Of a stretch of DNA of 64,000 nucleotides, positions 60,159 through 64,000 are shown piece by piece. Each line of letters opens with the position of its first letter. The first letter of the stretch is position 1. The position numbers and the translations under genes were made by a program. The notes beneath the pieces are model-generated. The model saw only the letters and a list, made by a program, of their open reading frames with translations. It did not search any database and was not told the DNA's origin. Source of the DNA: Hymenobacter montanus (lineage in GTDB: Bacteria > Bacteroidota > Bacteroidia > Cytophagales > Hymenobacteraceae); the NCBI RefSeq assembly GCF_014699115.1, contig NZ_JACXAD010000023.1, positions 28,326-92,325 on the forward strand, given 5' to 3'.

Positions 60159-61064
60159 GTGTCTTACGAACGATTAGAAAGCTGTCCGGTGTGCAGCAAA
60201 CCCGAATTCCGTAACAAGCTGGTGGTCGAAGACCGGACGGTGAGCCACGAGAGCTTTGCCATCGTACAGTGCACGGCCTGCAGCTTCCAGTTCACCAACC
60301 CCCGACCCAGCCAGACCGATATTGGCCGGTACTATGAGTCGGACGACTACGTGTCGCACAACAGCCGCGCCACTGGGCTCGTGAACCAAGCCTACAAAGT
60401 GGCGCGGTTTTTCACCATGCGCCGCAAGGTGAGCTTGCTGAATAGGCTGGCCCCTCGCCGGGGCCAGCTGCTGGACTATGGCTGCGGCACCGGTCATTTC
60501 CTGGCGGCGGCCAAGTCGGCCGGTTGGCAGGTTACGGGTTTGGAGCCCAATGTCCGGGCCCGGGAAGAGGCCAGCCAACGCCTTAAACAGCCCATCGGAC
60601 AGCAAGAACTGGCGTCGTTGCAGCCGGGTACGTTCGATGCCATCACGCTTTGGCACGTACTCGAACACGTGCATACCCTCAACGAGACCCTGGCCCAGCT
60701 TAAAGCCTTGCTTAAGCCCGACGGCGTAATGCTGATTGCGGTGCCGAACGTGGAGAGCCTGGATGCTCAGCACTACCGCGAGCTCTGGGCGGCGTACGAC
60801 GTGCCGCGCCACCTCTACCATTTCGCGCCCAAGACCATGGCCCAGCTGCTTAAAAAGCATAAGCTGACTATCCGGGAAACGCTGCCCATGCCCCTCGACG
60901 CCTATTACGTGAGCATGCTCAGCGAAAAGCACAAGGCCGAACGGGCCGGCGGCATCCTCACAGTGCTGAAGGCGGGCTACAAATCCAACCAGTATGCCAA
61001 GCAGCACGAGGGACAATTCTCAAGTTTGCTGTACGTAGCGAGCCAGCGCAATCCGGCTACTTGA
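60159..61064 (+). CDS. Class I SAM methyltransferase with zinc-ribbon
   Basis: 301 residues from a GTG (VSYERLESCPVC). The N-terminal zinc-ribbon has CPVC and CTAC (ESCPVCSKPEF, IVQCTACSFQFTNPRP). The methyltransferase core follows: LLDYGCGTGHFLAAAKSAGWQVTGLEP (SAM loop, ~105-131) and ITLWHVLEHVHTLNETLAQL. It resembles C-methyltransferases acting on sugars or small metabolites; the substrate is unknown. The upstream in-frame extension (SCSIANKILRTLPGYKSCC) is unlike the family. Confidence 0.9.
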   Translation: MSYERLESCPVCSKPEFRNKLVVEDRTVSHESFAIVQCTACSFQFTNPRPSQTDIGRYYESDDYVSHNSRATGLVNQAYKVARFFTMRRKVSLLNRLAPRRGQLLDYGCGTGHFLAAAKSAGWQVTGLEPNVRAREEASQRLKQPIGQQELASLQPGTFDAITLWHVLEHVHTLNETLAQLKALLKPDGVMLIAVPNVESLDAQHYRELWAAYDVPRHLYHFAPKTMAQLLKKHKLTIRETLPMPLDAYYVSMLSEKHKAERAGGILTVLKAGYKSNQYAKQHEGQFSSLLYVASQRNPAT

Positions 61065-61134
61065 GGCGGTAGCCGGCTCGATTGCGGGCGCTTTTGGGGT
61101 TGGTAGCCTGTTAACGCCGGCATTTCCGAACCTA

Positions 61135-61311
61135 TTAGCTCGGCTCGGGTGGCTTGGTTGGAGCTTCGGTAACGGGGCGGGGCTCACCTTTGTAGCCGAT
61201 ACCAGGCCGCACGACGGCGGCGTTACCTACCCAGCCGGCTTCGGCAATAGTGCGCCGACCGGTCGTGGCCACACACCTTGGTGCCTCCTTCGTTAGGCTT
61301 ACCCTCACCAC
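61135..61311 (-). CDS. Possible small protein, 58 residues
   Basis: On the minus strand a frame from GTG-GTG reads VVRVSLTKEAPRCVATTG, then RRTIAEAGWVGNAAVVRPG and a KPPEPS end. Composition and codons look protein-like, with a Gly-rich middle and a Pro-rich tail. No ATG is available and I do not recognise it. It fills a 264-base gap between two plus-strand genes. Confidence 0.35.
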   Translation of the reverse strand: MVRVSLTKEAPRCVATTGRRTIAEAGWVGNAAVVRPGIGYKGEPRPVTEAPTKPPEPS

Positions 61312-61328
61312 GTTGTTCTTACTTATCG

Positions 61329-62963
61329 ATGTTTGTTCGCGCTGAACTGCTGGCTCTGCTGGCGCTGGTTGCCTTGCTTGAAAGCTGCGCTGCGGTGGCT
61401 CCGCCCCTGGGTGGTCCCCGCGATCGTACTCCCCCGCGCCGTATCAGCAGCTCGCCCGATAGTGCGGCCCGTAACGTGAGCCAAAAGTTCGTGCGCCTGA
61501 ACTTTTCGGAACCGGTCGTTACCAAGGAGCTGAGCAAAAACCTGCTCATCACCCCCCAGCTGCCGCCCGACAACCCTTACAAGTTGCGCGAAGACCGCAA
61601 CTCCATTACGCTGCTCTTCGACAAGCCGCTGGATCCCAACACCACCTACAGCTTCAATTTTCGGGAGGGCGTGGTCGACATCACGGAGGGGCTCCCGGCC
61701 CGAAACGCCTACCTCAACTTCAGCACCGGCGCCGTGCTCGACTCCGGCAAAGTGAGCGGCGTGGTTACCGATGTGCTAACCGCGAAGCCCGTGACCGGCG
61801 CCAGCGTCGGCCTTTACCGCGAAACCGACACCGTCGGCGTGAAGCGCGGCCGGCCGTATTACACGGTCCTGACCGACAAGGATGGTAAGTTTAACCTGAG
61901 CTTCCTTAAGGATGGACAGTATAAAATCTACGCGCTGGCCGATAAAAACAACAATGGCCGCTACGACGCCGGCGAGAAAATTGCCTATCTGCCCGCGCCC
62001 ATTACCATCGCGGGCAGCACCGGTACGCCCGTGCCCTTAGTGCTCACCTACCCCGACCGGCGCCCGCCTCTGCTCACAACTCGGACGCCCAGCCCCACCC
62101 AGCTCCGGCTCAGCTTTAACGAGGGCCTCCGCGCTGCTACGTTGGTAACCCTGGGCACTTCCCCGGCCCCGGCCGCCTTGGCCGAGGCGATGTTACTTGC
62201 TGACCGGGGCCGCTCGCTGGTGCTGTTCAAAACCCCCGAGGTGGGCGATGGTCGCTACCTGCTCACCATGACGGATAGTACCGGCAACGTGGGCCACGAC
62301 ACGCTTCAGGTGAAGTTTCCGGTGCCCCCGGCCACCGCTAAAAAGACCGCTAACCCGCCCTTGTATTCGGTGGAAGGCAACCCGCGCGCCGTATTTCCAG
62401 AGGGCCAGGTGAAGTTTTTATTTGCCGTTCCGGTCCGCATTGCCGCGGGCAGCCCCTTCGGTACCCTGGTTGAAGATTCGGTTAAGCGCCGTCCGCTACG
62501 CTTGCCGGCGGATGGCGCCCTCAGCCCCGATCGTACGGAGCTTACGGTGCGTTTCAATACGAAGGCCCGGAAACGTCTCGAAATCCTCCTCGACAGCGCA
62601 GCCATCACGGTCGTTACCGGCCAGGCGCTACGGCTGCGCCCCCTGCGCCTGGGCATCAGCGAGCAGGACATTTCCACCAGCTTGTCGGGCACCATCACGA
62701 CCAAGGAGAAACACTTCGAGCTGCAGCTGCTCAACGATAAGCTGCAAGTGGTTACCAGCCTATTTTCGCCCAAAGGCTCCTACCTGTTTGCCGATATTCC
62801 CCCCGGCATTTACTACCTGCGCGTACTGATTGACAGCGACGGCGACGGCCAGTGGCGCAACGGCGACCCCAACCTGCTCCTGCCTCACGAGCCGGTTTAT
62901 CTGAACCCTAAACCCCAGCAAGTCCGGGCCGGCTTCGACATCGTGGAACCCCTCAGCTTTTAG
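61329..62963 (+). CDS. SbsA Ig-like domain lipoprotein
   Basis: 544 residues from MFVRAELLALLALVALLESC, giving a lipobox Cys at ~20. APPLGGPRDRTPPRRISSSPDSAARNVSQKFVRLNFSEPV is the typical start of the Bacteroidota SbsA_Ig/Big_5 proteins. A Cna-B-like domain follows (SGVVTDVLTAKPVTGASVGLY, then FNLSFLKDGQYKIYALADKNNNGRYD), then further beta domains. YYLRVLIDSDGDGQWRNGDPN ends it. Probably anchored to the outer membrane; role unknown. Confidence 0.9.
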   Translation: MFVRAELLALLALVALLESCAAVAPPLGGPRDRTPPRRISSSPDSAARNVSQKFVRLNFSEPVVTKELSKNLLITPQLPPDNPYKLREDRNSITLLFDKPLDPNTTYSFNFREGVVDITEGLPARNAYLNFSTGAVLDSGKVSGVVTDVLTAKPVTGASVGLYRETDTVGVKRGRPYYTVLTDKDGKFNLSFLKDGQYKIYALADKNNNGRYDAGEKIAYLPAPITIAGSTGTPVPLVLTYPDRRPPLLTTRTPSPTQLRLSFNEGLRAATLVTLGTSPAPAALAEAMLLADRGRSLVLFKTPEVGDGRYLLTMTDSTGNVGHDTLQVKFPVPPATAKKTANPPLYSVEGNPRAVFPEGQVKFLFAVPVRIAAGSPFGTLVEDSVKRRPLRLPADGALSPDRTELTVRFNTKARKRLEILLDSAAITVVTGQALRLRPLRLGISEQDISTSLSGTITTKEKHFELQLLNDKLQVVTSLFSPKGSYLFADIPPGIYYLRVLIDSDGDGQWRNGDPNLLLPHEPVYLNPKPQQVRAGFDIVEPLSF

Positions 62964-63389
62964 AGAAAGTGCCAAGCTGCTCTAGGCTCTTTCGACGTCC
63001 GACGCTTGCCTGGTCTCTGTTGCCCTCTTCGAGGTAGATTTCCTAGGGTGGGTGACAGTAAACAAGCGGTAGAACTTACTGACGTCCTGTGGAGGTTGTC
63101 GCCGCCTAGATACTGCTTCGTTGGGTCAAAACGGGCCGGTAGAGAGGCGGCGACAAGCTCCGCAGAATCGGTTTGGGGCAACTGTCTACACACCCTAAGC
63201 GGTACGCACCTGGGTGTAGCTTCTCTCTGAGGGTTAAATAATGAGCCCGTTGTTACCGCCAACTACCAGATAGGTAGGTATTGCCTTGGCCTGACCACGT
63301 GGCCCAGGACCTAACACGACAAACCACCGGACTTTTAGGTATTAGGTGCCCCTGAATCCGGGTTTCGATTGTCTGGTCCGGTCATTTTA
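62964..63389. other. Gene-free stretch before the origin tract
   Basis: No coding region or clear RNA is recognised on either strand. GC falls toward the right. It connects the lipoprotein gene to the DnaA-box cluster. Confidence 0.5.
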
Positions 63390-63895
63390 CCCGCTTTCGG
63401 GGATAACTTTTGATCAAATCCAGTTACTGAGGGCCTTTTCGGCGGGTAATCCCCCGGTTTTCCACTGGCTTTTCCACATCATTTTTGGCTGGTGGACAAT
63501 TTCGGGGATAACCTGGGGGATACTTCTTAGCTGGGCGGGGATAAGTGGAGCAAAAGTTTTTTTGGTAGTTCTGAAGCCCGCACAGGGCAAAACTCATGGG
63601 GATAAGCGGGGATAACCTTTCCCCACCATCCCGCCTTCCCACATGCTCATATTGCCGGGGATAATAAAAATGTGGAAAGGCTCTCGCAATGTTGAAAACG
63701 AGTTATTATTCTGAAAAACAGTGTTTTGTTTTCCACAACGCCGGTGGATAGTACGTGGATAAGGCCCATCTTACCCCCACGTTTTCCACCCTGGGGATAA
63801 CCTTTCGGGCTTATCCACTTATCAACTGACCTAATGAGTGGAAACAAAAGAAGATTTTTAGAAAAAGATTTAATAAAAAGTTAAGGTTGGGGAAA
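63390..63895. other. oriC: Putative chromosomal replication origin (oriC)
   Basis: About 500 bases without genes, dense in DnaA-box-like 9-mers. Close matches to TTWTNCACA: TTTTCCACA at 63470-63478 and 63729-63737, CTTTCCACA (minus) at 63671-63679. TTATCCAC-type: 63755-63763 (minus) and 63811-63819. TTTTCCACT/C at 63458 and 63782. A further series GGGGATAAC/G (minus TTATCCCC) at 63399, 63504, 63537, 63598, 63608 and 63793. The last ~55 bases (63838-63892) are A/T-rich and could unwind. parS and mnmG lie 3.4-5.4 kb away. dnaA is not in the window. Confidence 0.8.
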
Positions 63896-63896
63896 A

Positions 63897-64000
63897 CCCG
63901 GTTCAAGGGTTTGGGCCCGGTTCAAGGGTTTGGGCCCGGTTCAAGGGTTTGGGCCCGGTTCAAGGGTTTGGGCCCGGTTCAAGGGTTTGGGCCCGGTTCA
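63897..64000. repeat. 19-bp tandem repeat running off the window
   Basis: The unit CCCGGTTCAAGGGTTTGGG occurs five full times (63897, 63916, 63935, 63954, 63973) plus 9 bases, without a single difference. It abuts the A/T-rich end of the putative origin. The true copy number is hidden by the window end. Confidence 0.95.

Noticed and set aside
63346..63615. An 89-codon plus-strand frame within the DnaA-box cluster
   Set aside because: Its sequence is driven by the repeated GGGGATAAC and TTTTCCAC boxes and has no protein features.

Overview
The window looks like a piece of a chromosome from a high-GC Bacteroidota of the Cytophagales, most like Hymenobacter. The support is direct: a type IX secretion C-terminal sorting tail (2-676), a PorP/SprF barrel next to a GldJ/GldK-type lipoprotein (47127-49508), TAnnTTTG-type -7 promoter boxes, and many Bacteroidota-typical families (DUF2147, DUF4382, DUF4175, DUF2141, SbsA-Ig lipoproteins). 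The species assignment is inference.

Layout. 1-2.6 kb: the end of a secreted protein, a lipoprotein, an acetyltransferase and a small membrane protein. 2.7-12.0 kb: a defence island directly downstream of a tRNA-Gly(CCC). It reads hsdR, a YhcG-type nuclease, hsdS, an anticodon nuclease of the PrrC family with its full R/E/H triad, hsdM, and a PD-(D/E)XK nuclease. Most of these genes overlap by a few bases, as in one operon. 12.0-14.0 kb: almost gene-free, with gene debris. 14-21.3 kb: envelope proteins, then a divergent module of a VWA protein, an ECF sigma factor and an anti-sigma factor that ends in a TonB-type domain. 21.4-28.5 kb: fumarase, regulators, a second acetyltransferase and a LytS/LytTR two-component pair. 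28.7-35.4 kb: a decayed recombinase, an AraC regulator, and a MarR-controlled ABC/HlyD/TolC efflux operon with a clear palindromic operator.

38.1-41.8 kb is a 3.6-kb Tn5-like (IS4 family) transposon with 21-bp inverted ends and a 9-bp target duplication. Its own transposase is broken by a stop codon and by an IS481-type element nested inside it, and it carries a secreted alpha/beta hydrolase as cargo. 41.9-57.9 kb is mostly core: thioredoxin-like, DUF4382, AsmA, T9SS genes, ComF, exonuclease III, a 1165-residue DUF4175 protein, an RsbW-like kinase, YbeY and an arginyl/leucyl-transferase-like protein.

57.9-64 kb appears to be the replication-origin neighbourhood. There is a near-perfect parS site just upstream of mnmG (gidA), and at 63.39-63.9 kb a gene-free tract packed with DnaA-box-like sequences in both orientations. 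That tract is followed by an A/T-rich stretch and a 19-bp tandem repeat that runs off the window end. This is the strongest non-coding signal here. The PrrC-armed restriction island and the nested transposon with cargo are the strongest gene-level ones.
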